In this document: in pieces, positions 51,491 through 62,686 of the stretch
Numbering within the stretch: position 1 is the first letter of the stretch
How the letters are laid out: every line of letters starts with the position of its first letter
Assembly: GCA_958299035.1 (NCBI GenBank)
Contig: CATQJL010000316.1
Span: 10,076,347 to 10,140,346 of the forward strand
Source: Cylicocyclus nassatus
Lineage: Eukaryota; Nematoda; Chromadorea; Rhabditida; Strongylidae
Direction: 5' to 3'
Length of the DNA: 64,000 nt
Translations under genes and position numbers: made by a program
The notes under the pieces: generated by a model
Databases searched by the model: none
What the model was told of the DNA's origin: nothing
The model's input: the letters and a program-made list of their open reading frames with translations, nothing else

Positions 51491-53477
51491 AAACAATCTT
51501 ATTGATTTGAGATCACAAAATAAAACATTAACATCGCAACTCCTTCCAATAATACAAAAATTCTGGCTTGCTCACCTATACACTTTCCATACCAGAAAAT
51601 TTATATGTGCGGTTACTTTATTTCTTCCTCGGTTAAAAACCAAGAAAACGAAAATCTTTCTGCTTTTGTCAAAGTGTGGCTGCGCTGTTCCTAATATGGC
51701 ACCCTTAATCGGGTGTCTCTTGCTAAAATCTATATTTCTCGAAAACTAGAGCTGGTAAAAAGCTGAAAAATCACTGCTACACTTCTACAGGTTTGTAGCA
51801 TCAATTTACTCATGTGAAAACAGCACTGCATCACTTCTGACGAATGGCCGTTTCCATACACCCTAGGAAAAATGACGTTAGCTCTTCAATCTGACTTCAC
51901 TATTTTCATCGTAATCATTAAACGTGCATTCAAGTATGAATTTTGTGCTCAAGACCGAAGAAAGGACCTGAAATAATAAACAATGGTAAAAGTTAACGTC
52001 TGCAGTCGTTTTTTGTATGCGTCTGCTCCCGAATGGCATACCTAGTAGTCTAGTATGCAATTTCTTAAACAGACTAAACCAACTCAGCTTCAATCGCGAG
52101 TGTTAGCGAACTCGCCTGCATGGGCTGTGGCTTGTTTGGGGAACTCTTCTTATACAGGAGACAGGCCTTAGCAGAAGTGGCGCTTTTACAAACTGGATGC
52201 CGTTTTGGGGGGGGGGGAAAGAAAAGGGGAACCCGTAGAACACCCGGAGAAGAACTTAAATGCTGCGAAATGGCCGTTATCATTAGAGCGCGTTTTCGAC
52301 CTGGGACTTGAATTTCGCCTAGATTCCACTTACGATGAGCTGCAGTAGGAAAAGGGCCCTTTGTGAAGTGTTACTGCATACGTATGGTAGTCCCCGTCCA
52401 GAGATGAGAAATTCTCCATCATGCTGTTTACGATTTAATATCATATGCGTTGGAATAGTGATTTTGCTCAGTTAACGTAAAGCATGCTTTAGATCCAACG
52501 CGACTTCGAAAGGTGATGTCAAGGATAATCAAAGTTAGGGAAAAAAGTCTGACAGTGCAAAATTAACACGATATTTGTGAACACTTTGTCATATAAGACC
52601 CTACCCTTTGCGAAACCGAAATCTGAGATTATAAATTTCTGTGTTGTATAAAGTGGAAGAGTGTCGCTCATTCCTTCGAAGTCATTCGTGTGAACAATTC
52701 CTTGTCTAGTGATGGGTTTACTCATCACATTTTCTTGTCTGCATAGGATTGCTGAATGGATCACCGAGCATACGTTTACTTTGCTATTTCTATTTCAAAT
52801 CGAATAACGAACGGAACGGTCAGAAACAGAAAGAACACGTCCTAGATGATTAGATGGCATGAAGTAAAGCACCTGGGCCCGTAGTAATCTACCTTACCAG
52901 GTGGCATCAAAGATGCCGGCAAGTTTGCGGACCTCGCGGCATGTTCGTGTTTCGGGCGCCAGCTAAATCTTGCTTTAAATTCTCGTTTTTAATTAGTTTT
53001 TCTCTTTTCTTTATACTTCTCGAGCTTGACGTCTTATTCGCCTTGATCGTTCGTACGTTCTGATAATTTCAAATACCCGTACTCCGCAGTCATATGCACA
53101 TGAAATTTTGATAACGCAAGCAGCCGCAAAACACTTACATCAAGCGCGTTCGAACCTGCATGCGTCAACTTTGAGCGCCGCAGCACTAATCATTCAACCA
53201 CGCGATCAGTTTTCTACGTGCGGCAGCAATGACAAAAACGCACAGAAAAGTCGCGCCTGTGAGAGCACAGGATCAATACATTGGTGATAGACGTTGACCT
53301 GAAAGAACAGCTGATTGATCCTCTAATATACAAAAGATGGAAACGCTGAACTACAGTAGTTTGGTGTTAAAGGGCGATCGTTCCGGGAGCCTGGATACCG
53401 TAACCCCTTTCAACATCCATCCTTAGGAAATTGGAAAAGTGGGCGACTACTATGGTACACGGTGCCAGAAGCGATGT
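51491..53477. other. Intergenic with repeat fragments, no gene recognised
   Basis: Includes a segment at about 52230-52320 (GAAATGGCCGTTATCATT) that recurs inverted at about 59040-59130, and a MITE end (GGGCCCGTAGTAATC) at 52876 that matches the inverted end at 56990-57010. Confidence 0.45.
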
Positions 53478-53580
53478 GGTCTCAATGGTCTAGTGGCTAA
53501 GGGGTGCGACTCTCAGCTGCCAGACTCACAGATCTTATTCTATAGAAAGAATCTGTGTCTCAAAGTTCAAAGGTAGTTCC
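53478..53580 (+). other. tRNA-like A box/B box segment
   Basis: TGGTCTAGTGGCTAAGG matches an internal pol III A box (TRGYNNARNNG), and about 80 bases on AGTTCAAAGG resembles a B box with a mismatch. No acceptor stem closes it, so a tRNA-derived repeat is more likely than a tRNA gene. Confidence 0.25.
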
Positions 53581-56500
53581 TCTTTAAGGCCACATTTCGC
53601 CCTCAAAATGAATGAAATTCAAAAATCTAAGAGCATTTTCGCTTAAGAGCTTTTCTTGTTCTTTTTATTGGTACCATTCTCTTCACCCCACCTTTAGTGG
53701 TTGGTGAGTTATGAGCGCTCAAATTTAGCGTATCGGTTGAAAAAACTGCTGCTTTTTGAGTGATGTTTTGTGAAGTTTTGGCAGCTTTTAGTATTTACAA
53801 AACGCTAAAAGCCTGTATAGACGCTTCCAGTCATTTGATGTCATAAGTCACTGTGGAAGTAATCAAAGTACATTCTGAAATTCTCCCAAAGGGCTGCTGC
53901 AGAGCGACGACTATCAGGGAAATAAGTATTATGGAGTAAAATGCCAGAAGCACGTATAGTGAATGAATTGTATTACTCTAACATCACAAGCAAAGAGCTT
54001 TGTTTCCTTCTTTTGCTTGGGCTAAATAGATGTGGCCGGCTCACGACAAATATAATCTATGTTCATTTCAAGTGCGCTATGATACTAATCGCAGTTTCAT
54101 CAAGCAGCGTAGATGACAAAGAAAAGAAAACATGTTAGGTAATCTATTATATGAAAAATGAGTAAGGTAAAAAGTATAACGAGCGAAACGACAAATTATC
54201 GTACCTTGTAACAAAGATACTCTGTACCCTACTAAGGCCAAATTCTAACATTCACTTCTTTTTCCACTGAACTTAAGCAATCACACAACTATTCATAAAC
54301 TGCCATCAACTGAGTGAGAGAAACCATAAAGAATGGGCCAGATCAAGCGCTCCTCAACAGTAGATAACCTTCACTCTCTCTCTTGCATCTTTGAAACCAA
54401 AACGTTACTATGCTTTGTAATGTGAATGCTCATGATGGAATGTAAAGCCTAATCCTTGACAATAGCGGTCGTTTTGCGAAGCGGATGCGAACGGAAGTTT
54501 GAGCGCCTTTCGTGACTGAGTTTACGCCCGCGCACAGCTCGCTTTCATGGGCAGCCGCTTGCGTTTAAGACTGGCTAATAAAACTCCGTAATTCCAGTAC
54601 GGACACTGTTGTGAATTCACTCTGGAAGTCACCGTAATTGATCTCTTGTTGATGGAAATGTCTGAAACTTCGCTGTATAGCGCGCATGCTAGCAGAACAT
54701 ATCAAAACTGTTTCCGGTCACTTGAACTTTGAGCGGAGAGTAAAAAATTGCGAAACCGCGTAGCTATATGATGTTACCAATCTACCGGCTTTTTCGAAGT
54801 ATTATCGCGTTTTTTAACTCCCAGATCTTTTTGTACACTTACGCACGAAAGCATGACACATTTGCTAAACCTAGGATCTTTCGTCCTGTTCACAGGAAGG
54901 CGATCAATGTGTATCTGCTTTTGAAATATCAAAAGCCAACCTGCTTTCTCAAACCTGTGAGATTTTGCTCTTTCTTTTTTGCTTAGATTAAAAGCGCCAC
55001 AGAAGGGCGCTATGAAGATCCCCGACTTGTGCATCCACGAGATGAGCGCGAATTGCGCGTAAAAGCGATCGCCGCCGCATTTTCCATTTGTGATTTATCG
55101 GCTGCAGCATAACATGCTTCGAATAAAGATAGAGAGAACTTCCAGAAAAAAAGGAGACTTGCGCTTTGGCATAAAAATTTTGGAAAACGAGATGTTTACT
55201 TGGACTGGATTTGCTTGCGGGGAAGTTCGAACGGTGCTATCTCTGTGTCCGCGGCCCAAAATTTCAAGGTCGCGAATTTGGCTGAAATTCGGTCGAGGAA
55301 TCACAAATATTACGTTCTTTTTTCACAAAAACTTCATTTGATGCAGCAACGGTGGGTATACATAGAAGAGTCAATTCAGTTTTGGCTGAAATTTGGTCTA
55401 AGTGGTTTTCTGGGGTGCTGATTACGAATACCATATTCTTTCTGCATTCTGCAGCGGGCTTAGTCTTCCATAATCTTTCGAACCAACGTACGCCGGGCCC
55501 TGCGGTTTTGGCACGAAGGATGAGGGGGACGCTGTGAGCATACTGAGTGGAAGTACATTGAAGGGAGAGGAAGATACTGTGACTTTTTTAAGTAAGCTTT
55601 TGCGAAAAGGGTGTTTTTAAACGGGACAGCTCCTTGAATAACGAAGAAAGAGTGGACAACTTCACTGTGGAGTTTTAGAGGGAAAAACTTGGTGCATTTT
55701 GGCTAAGAAAATGGGAAAAACTGATGTTTTAAGGCAAGAGTGATGAGGAAATTAGGCTCTTCTAATGGGAAACGATCTTTTCGCACGGGCGGTCTCCAGT
55801 GCTATCCTGATTTTTACTTGTCTTAACACATCACGTACGCCGCGAATCTTTCTTCCCCCTGTTTTGCTTAGGCAAAAGCCGCCGCAGGGTGTTCCGCGCG
55901 CGACAGTGGTGTGTGGAAAGGAGTAGGACGCGAATCGCGTTCTCACCCTCCTCTAATGATTTGACGGAAAAAGCCGCTAACGCTTTGAGAAAATTCTAAA
56001 GCGAAAGGAACATACAATACATTAGCTAAGAAAAGCCACAGAAAGGAGAGCTACGGGAAGCATGCTGTACGAGAAGAAGAAACATTACTCGTTTCTCTAA
56101 TGCGAGGGTGAGTCTAGAGAAAAAGCGCAAAGTGTAAGGTGTGCATTTCTATTTTGGAGAATGAGCTTCACTCAACGCGACATCTTTCTTGACTCCAAAC
56201 GTTCTTCTGCAAGCTGTCGTACTTTCGTCATTAGAAATATATGCGCACCATGCCTTCCCAGCAAATTTCAAGCAAACATCACTAGACGAGTTTATTAGCT
56301 TTCATGGCATTGTGTAATACGAGGCTATGGTGACTCAATACAACATTTCTCACACCTGCTCGCCATTGGGCCGCTAGTAAGAGCAAAAGGCAGGCGAAAG
56401 CGTTGCAAACAAGATTTAAAGGATTTGCAAGAAGAAGATGGCGCTCTTTTCGGTTATATGATATAAATATTCATTTTTTCTATAGATATATCAAGAATGT

Positions 56501-56625
56501 GAACAAGGAAAAACCCATATAATGATAAAAATCATAGTTTTTTGATAGAAAATGAATTTTTCTGACCTTTTGGCTTGACGTAAATCTTGTGATATTGCGG
56601 CGCGACGCAATTTCACAGACGTCCA
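53581..56625. other. Intergenic with repeat fragments, no gene recognised
   Basis: Dispersed repeat copy 2 at 55792-55940; the diverged 19-kb-type unit near 55390-55440. Open frames are unremarkable. Confidence 0.4.
55792..55940 (+). repeat. Dispersed repeat, direct copy 2
   Basis: Pairs with 48019-48165; shares TTTTCGCACGG and the CGCGCGYRRCRGTGGT-type 3' part. Confidence 0.55.
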
Positions 56626-57011
56626 AAGGTGCCGGCATGTGGACGTGGTAGGGGCACGTCCACATGCCGGCAGGTAGCGCTCCACAAACTACGCACTATT
56701 TTCTGCATTCTCTGACCTGCCGGCAGGCTGCGAGCTAGATGGCATCTCAAATTTCGACAAAAATAGATCGTGAACCTGCCGGCAGGTTCACAATTCGGCC
56801 CAAATAAATGGCAAACGAGGACATTTTTTTGATTTCCTTTCGATTCCCATACTATTTCGACAGCAAAACTGGACCGTAACACAAAAAAATAGATGATCAG
56901 CCTGGCTTGGGGGTCCCTGGAGGCTGCCTGAGGTTTTAGGGAGCTCAAGTCCACATCAGGGCGACCTCAGGGCATGAGATGCCGGCAGGTAAGGTGGATT
57001 ACTACGGGCCC
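56626..57011. repeat. TGCCGGCA-rich foldback repeat
   Basis: A perfect palindrome TGCCGGCATGTGGACGTG around 56628-56674, further CTGCCGGCAGG copies, and a right end (GGATTACTACGGGCCCTGA) whose inverse occurs at 52870-52925. The left terminus was not found. Confidence 0.65.
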
Positions 57012-57176
57012 TGATCTACAACAACTGATAAGTCCATGTCCACAAACATGATGAGTGCGTTCAACCTAGAAAAAATAACAACTCAGAGCCTAATAAATCA
57101 TGGCAGTGTGGCACATTGAAAAGATGATAACGCAAACGTCCGATACAAAGTGAAGAAATTGAAAGTAGAAAAAATT

Positions 57177-57535
57177 TCAACACGTCGAAGTTCTAGGCAA
57201 CAACATTTTCGTTATGATCACAATCCTTGGGTCGCATCTCCTAAAAGCATATCCACAAAAGCTAATACTCCTGAAAGAACAATTGTACTGCATCTCTAGG
57301 ACGCTTTCTCCACAGTTTCTGCATTGTCGGTCGCTTACGCAGTCCAAGTAAACCCATATATGGCAGAAATCGCAGTATCCAACTGATTTCAGTCGCATTT
57401 GTCTCTGCCGGTGTAGTTTCTTTACAGTATCCGCAAATGATCGATTCATCCTCATCGATATTCTCTAGTCCAGCAGCATTTGTAGTTACCATCAAAGACT
57501 GCGGCAATATGCTGGCTTCACTCGTGGATGGGAAA
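57177..57535 (-). pseudogene. PHD-type zinc-finger exon with a frameshift
   Basis: After a good acceptor (TTTTTCTTTCTAG) the minus strand reads FPSTSEASILPQS, an acidic stretch NIDEDESIICGYCKE, then ATEISWI. The expected CDFCHIWVYLDC continues only in another frame, at about 57375, and leads into QCRNCGESVLE. Cys pairs and the Trp fit a PHD finger (C-x2-C, C-x2-C-x2-W, C-x2-C), but the usual His is Tyr and the frame is broken by about 1-2 bases. It is either a pseudogene or has an unrecognised splice at TGAAATCAG. Chromatin-reader-type function is inference from the fold. Confidence 0.45.
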
Positions 57536-57868
57536 CTAGAAAGAAAAAGCGCTGAACTCTAATAACCTTTTAAGTTGGAAAAACACAAAGTTTTGAAGAT
57601 GAAGGGAATACAAATACAAACTGGGCGCTGCTCCCAGTATCGGGGTCTCAAAAACACCAAAAAGTGTATTTCGCCCAAACCCGGTCCACGGAGTCATCGA
57701 CCTGCTGACCACGTATATCACCCTCTCTTCGCACAGCATCATCAGATTCGGTGGTTCCGATGGGGACGCTAGGGGCTCAAAACTACGATTTGGCTAATTC
57801 CTGTCTGCTAGAATTGTTCGACATTATCATGGACACCTTTACGTTTTCTGCTCAACCACGTCATCCTT

Positions 57869-58389
57869 GGGTTGTTTCATACTGCCGCACTGACTGCAGC
57901 AGTCTGCACTGACCGCAGCGGACTGCAGCAGACTGCACTGACTGCAGCAGACTGCAGCAGACTGCAGCTGACCGCACTGACCGCAACGACCGCAGCGGCT
58001 GTAGCATGCAGGGGGAGAGGATAAATAGTTGTGGTTTAAACAAACTACAACAATATATACGTAAAAGCAAAAGACAACACGGTTTAGAATGTTACAAAAC
58101 AGGTATGTGCAATGATAGGAGGAATTAGAACAAATACGAACATACCAAAGAAAACTATCGCCAAAATTTGATTGAGAAGAATTCTGATGGAACTCATGAT
58201 CTTCTTATGCGTAAATCACGCTGTTTTGGTAATCGCGGTTGTTTTCTTTTAAGAAAAGAGGCTGCGACCGGTACGGTCAGTGCGGTCAGCTGCAGTCAGC
58301 TGCAGTCTGCTGCAGTCTGCTGCAGTCAGTGCAGTCAACTGAGTCTGCTGCAGTCTGCTGCAGTCAGTGCGGCAGTCTGAAACAACCCC
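57869..58389. repeat. TIR element with CTGCAG-type subterminal arrays
   Basis: GGGTTGTTTCATACTGCCGC at the left and its inverse at 58389 enclose arrays of ACTGCAGCAG and AGTCTGCTGC about 110-150 bp long on each side, with a unique centre. 521 bp. The arrays are mirror images, so each strand can fold. Non-coding. Confidence 0.85.
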
Positions 58390-58492
58390 TTGGTGGACCG
58401 TAACTTTACCGTATGCAATGAAGTCAGAAACTTGGGCAAAACTCTCAACAACAACAACGAAGTTTTGAACAAAAATTCAGGAATATCGACGT

Positions 58493-58916
58493 TCAATTAA
58501 ACCGAGTTTCGGCAGTGATAAGCCGAAATTCGGTTTCGAAAACTTGCTTTTTTCCAACAACGTTGTTTTGCAAAAAGCTAGGATGAAACAAGTCTAGCAT
58601 GTGAGAATGGTGGTCAAGTGATGTAAAATCGAAAGTGAGTCGAGAACACAAACTCCTGATAGAGCCTTTCATCGCACACCATCGTAAACACCCAATGACG
58701 TTTTCAAAGCATAATGTTTCGACCAGCTGGTCAACACTCCCGATAGACTGAGCAACAGCATCGAGAATGGTCATGTCTTGCCACTTTTCGACAAAAAGAC
58801 AAATTAACATACCAGTAGTCTTTGATGCTCTCGTCCAGCTTGTTTTCTTTCCACGTTTAGTCGATCCGACAGAGGAACGCCGCTTCCACCGAACATTTTC
58901 CCACAAGAATTGCACT
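58493..58916 (-). CDS. Hypothetical coding segment, minus strand
   Basis: Following an acceptor-like CACTTTCCAG, one frame stays open for about 140 codons (QFLWENVRWKRRSS, VEKWQDMTILDAVAQSIG, CLRWCAMKGS) with no ATG near its start. A second frame also reads CNSCGKMFGGSG up to a GTATGT donor at about 58810. It could be an exon of the same minus-strand gene as the PHD exon, separated by the CTGCAG element. No family recognised; the frame choice is uncertain. Confidence 0.25.
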
Positions 58917-59454
58917 CTGGAAAGTGAACAATATGAAACATTACAGAATGACAAATAATGAGCAAAACCGAGACGGTAGAGAACATCTAAAGGGGGAAAG
59001 GTCCACGATTCATGCAAGGAAAAGAACACATGTTCCGAAACTGGAGCACAACGCTAAGTTCTGAGATAAAAACGCGCTCCAATGATAACGGCCATTTCGC
59101 AGTATTTAAGTTCTTCTAACACCCGGAAAAGAAACCTGACAGAATATCAGAAAGTACAAATCTAACTCCTAGCACGTCTAAAGGTCTAACGTAATCTTAC
59201 AATTTACAGGTAAAGTAACACGTAAAGCACGAGTAGTGAGTAAACCTGGGTGCATCGATTTCAACGTGTCAAAACAAATCTTTACGCACAAAGATATAAA
59301 CAATCTGTTTGTTTGTAACGAGTAAGCAACATCGAGCCCCACCAAATTTGTTGTGCACACCCGCGGCGATGGTAAGAAGAAAAGTACGAAAATTTGTGAA
59401 AAAGTTATATGAGTTGTAAGTATTTTTAAATTTTAGGTTGCTCACGCGCCACTA
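58917..59454. other. Spacer before SL element copy B
   Basis: Contains the inverted partner (about 59040-59130) of 52230-52320; nothing else supported. Confidence 0.35.
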
Positions 59455-60043
59455 CTCAGATAATCGCCGAGGGCAAGCGGTCCGCAAACTCGCGCTTTTC
59501 TGCAGGCGGTCAGCAGAATTTTGAGGCGTAGCCAAACATTCAGCGGGCGGCACTTCCTTTACGGTCGCATATTCTGCCAGCGGGCAGCAATACAGCATTT
59601 TTTGCAAGCGCTCGGCAAGTAAATTCTTTCAGCGAGCGCTGGCCGAACTTTCAGCAAGCGCTCGGACTCTTTTTAGGCATTTTCGGGCGTACGTCGAGCG
59701 CAGGCAAGACTCTGTGTGGCAGAGGTGTGACCGTTGGTTTAATTACTCAAGTTTGAGGTACTTTCTCTCAGCGGAAAGTACCTGGGGGCTGCGCGGTCCT
59801 CCACAAAGGACCGTGCGGCCCTCGAAATTTTTGCATATTCTCGCGGAAAGTCCGCGAGAATGCGGCCACTGCGCCGCAGCTAATCCATAAAGAAACCGCG
59901 ATTGTTCTTCAAGCATTCGTCTTTAATTTCGCCAACTTTCTTCCAAATTTCTGCAAGCGGGCCGCAGAAAATCAACGAACTATTTTTCCGGTGCGCGCTT
60001 GCTCAAAATTCGCATGGCCGCCTGCCCCCGGCGGTTATCTGAG
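59455..60043 (+). mobile_element. TIR element carrying an SL RNA gene, copy B
   Basis: Same 589-bp unit, length and orientation as 49189-49777, with three substitutions, all 5' of the leader. Flanked by TA on both sides, where copy A has CA, so each copy has its own 2-bp duplication. That favours transposition over a segmental duplication of this 10-kb neighbourhood, whose other sequences are not duplicated. Confidence 0.85.
59736..59861 (+). ncRNA. Spliced-leader RNA gene (SL1 variant), copy B
   Basis: Identical to copy A across the leader, donor, stems I-III and the Sm site (59825-59833). The leader is 59736-59757, again with T at position 12. No 5S rRNA gene lies nearby, unlike the tandem 5S/SL1 arrangement known in Caenorhabditis. 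Confidence 0.85.
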
Positions 60044-60470
60044 TAAGAGCAACCTGAGGTTCTTTTTTTATTGACCAGATAAAGTTATGAATCTTCACAC
60101 TTCTCCCCATTCCTCACATAAATTTCTAAATTTTTCTACGTAAGTCTATTCTTTAGATCAAGCTCTACCTACGAGTACTCACCTCGATTCAAAATTCATT
60201 CCTATGCTTTGTTACGGCTCTTAATTATATAAAAGCAGCCTTTCATTTCGCTTTACAGTTTTCGATTTGTTCTTTTCTTCTCTTCACTTCAATCCATTTT
60301 TTTCATTGTATATTATTAGAATACCTTTCACGAACACTATAAAATGGATCTCTAATTTTCTAAAATGCAAGGGGACTTCGTCTTTGAATCACATGCTTCC
60401 TCGTGCTGGGCCCTGACAGGAGATTGATAAAACCGCGTCAGATCTGCTTCTTCCCTCAATGATGTGCCCA
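60044..60470. other. Spacer, nothing recognised
   Basis: T-rich DNA ending in a fragment related to the AGGGCTCGGCAC element (about 60370-60416). Confidence 0.35.
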
Positions 60471-60615
60471 GGGTGGAGGACTATATGTCGCCGAATTTGG
60501 AAGAGTCCCGCGCGGATTTCCTGCAGGAACGCATGTCCGCGCATATACAAGGATGCCTATTGTCGCAAATGACCGCGAAGGCAGCCCCTTTCCGGCGGCA
60601 TATAGTCCTCCACCC
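60471..60615. repeat. Short TIR element, GGGTGGAGGACTATATG ends
   Basis: GGGTGGAGGACTATATGTCG at the left and its near-inverse ending CCTCCACCC at 60615 enclose a GC-rich core. 145 bp, MITE-like; the open frame across it is an artefact. Confidence 0.75.
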
Positions 60616-60890
60616 ATGTGCCCATAATCTACGATTTCATAATTGCTATCTTAATCAATCTGACCGACTTCATTCCACTTGAAACGTCAGTTGTGGCTGC
60701 TCTAACAAATGCGCCAAGAAACGTTTGTTTCAAACTCACATCGATCGCCTAAATGAATCAGAAAATTATTTCTAACAATAAGATATTTTTGTAACACACA
60801 ACTGGCAAAAGTAACAAGCTTCGCTTATCTGACGGCCGCAGAGTGAATATCGAACATGTTCAAAGTATATCAAATGGGCAAAGCAAGCTC

Positions 60891-62686
60891 TACAAGGCAG
60901 CTACCGGATTTTTTTTCAGAAATCGTGGTATCACACAGCAGACATTATCCTACAGTGGACGCTAAAGTACTTAGATGTAATTGCTAGAAAATTTTCGAGG
61001 CTAAAAGTCAAGAAACAAAGATAGATACCATAAGATTGCAAAAATGTTGCTTATTTCGGTTTTTTGTGCAAAATGTCATTCGATGATTGGGGTGCAAACA
61101 GGGAGAAGATTTTCATGCTTTCGTCAAATACAATCGCCAGCTTGTTTTGCATATGTGGGCAAGTCCTAAAACATATGCGAAACAAACTGGTAGAGAAGAT
61201 TTTCATGCTTTCGTCAAATACAATCGCCAGCTTGTTTTGCATATGTGGGCAAGTCCTAAAACATATGCGAAACAAACTGGTATTGTATTTGCGATCGGCC
61301 GTTATTTTTTCCTAATCAAAAAAAAAACGCGAAATGCATACATTGGATTGTGTGCGAATGTCACGTGCTGACTATGCAGGGGATGCAATCTTCTGGATTG
61401 AGATCTAATTTTGGGGCACTCTGTTTTAGATTTTAGCTTTAAACTCCATGTATAGTCGATTCGTTGACCGCACGGACTGGACATCACTGCGGAGCAAGCA
61501 CCGCGAGCTAAAAGCCTGCCCCAGTACAAATTCGCCATTGTACAAGTCGTGCTCTCGCAACAATTCGGCCGCTCCGCATGTGGTCCGCAGCGTTTGAGCA
61601 GTCCGTGCGGTCGACGAATCAACGGTATGTTACAATTAACACCAATATCTGGTGTTTACTTTATGGAATGCTTTGTTTAATCGAATTCTGCCACCCATTT
61701 TTAACAATATATTCGCACTGCGGCTGTAGCAAAAGAAGCACTCTCATTTTGTATCGACTCATTTTGAAACTCTTTCGATATATGTCATATATTATAGTTT
61801 AGAGCTACTGAATTACATCGTTATTGCTAAGTGCTGTAGGATAAAATTCGAAACATACAGCAGTTGCTTCACAAAGTCCCTTCTAAAAGCCAGATTGACA
61901 CTGCTGTAATGTATTGTTAATAAGTTGTGCCACGTAAGACATATGATATAGGCATATGATTGCGATTAGGAAGAATCAAAGACGTTTGATGAATACATTG
62001 TAACACTCTGTGAGATTCAGTGATAGAAGGGTTAAGAATCATGTACATGACATATCCTACAATCGTTATAGAAACACTATGAACATTAGAAAGGCTGCCA
62101 AATCGTGAGGAACGTCTCGAATAAAGGATATGCAACCCTCCTCGGTAGCAAAGCTTTCTTGGAATTCACGAAGATACTAAACCTTAAATCGCTGAGTTGA
62201 AATTAGAATTATAAGTACATGATGGACTTTTTTACCTATTAGGTTCTTGAAAAGCTTTTTGCAGATTTCGTTGTTTATTCCTGCACAAAACACACACCGA
62301 TGAGTGAGATACTGGAGATTAGGAAGAGAAATATGCCAACCGTAGACGATTTTGTGCTTGATCTTACGGGTAAGCGAGTCTTTAACCACTGTTTGTTTGA
62401 AAAGTACTCTTCAGAGAATGGTGACGGCTGGCGCTTATATGCCAGCCACTTTATACACGGCACTGTTCTTTACTATCAAGAATAGTCTTCGAACTTATAC
62501 GCAAGAACAGCTGCAGACATTAGAGAGCAATTGTGAAAATTTTCAGTAATGATGTTAGAACCCAGTGCAGCTTCGCTTTCGAATTATTATCGCGATATGA
62601 CTGAAGGTTGGCCAAATCATTACGTTTTTGACGAATGAAGTACCCTCTTCTTCATTTGGAGTGAGCCCGACTCGAGTGGCTGAGGC
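60891..62686 (+). repeat. Dispersed 1.7-kb repeat, copy 2
   Basis: Collinear with 33851-35577. It differs by a 78-bp tandem duplication (61117-61272, unit starting AGAAGATTTTCATGCTTTCG) and by the TIR insertion at 61457-61621. Short frames are not conserved between copies, which argues against coding function. Confidence 0.85.
61457..61621. repeat. TIR element inserted in copy 2
   Basis: CGATTCGTTGACCGCACGGA at the left and its inverse (GTCCGTGCGGTCGACGAATC) at the right. Absent from the sister copy, which defines it as an insertion of about 165-175 bp. Confidence 0.85.

Noticed and set aside
52519..52764. Minus-strand frame containing FIISDFGFAKGR, like a kinase DFG segment
   Set aside because: No other kinase motif before or after it and no exon partners; an isolated DFG in a short frame is likely chance.
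53478..53580. Possible tRNA gene with A box TGGTCTAGTGG
   Set aside because: No closing acceptor stem, B box mismatched and too far away; kept only as a low-confidence tRNA-like segment.
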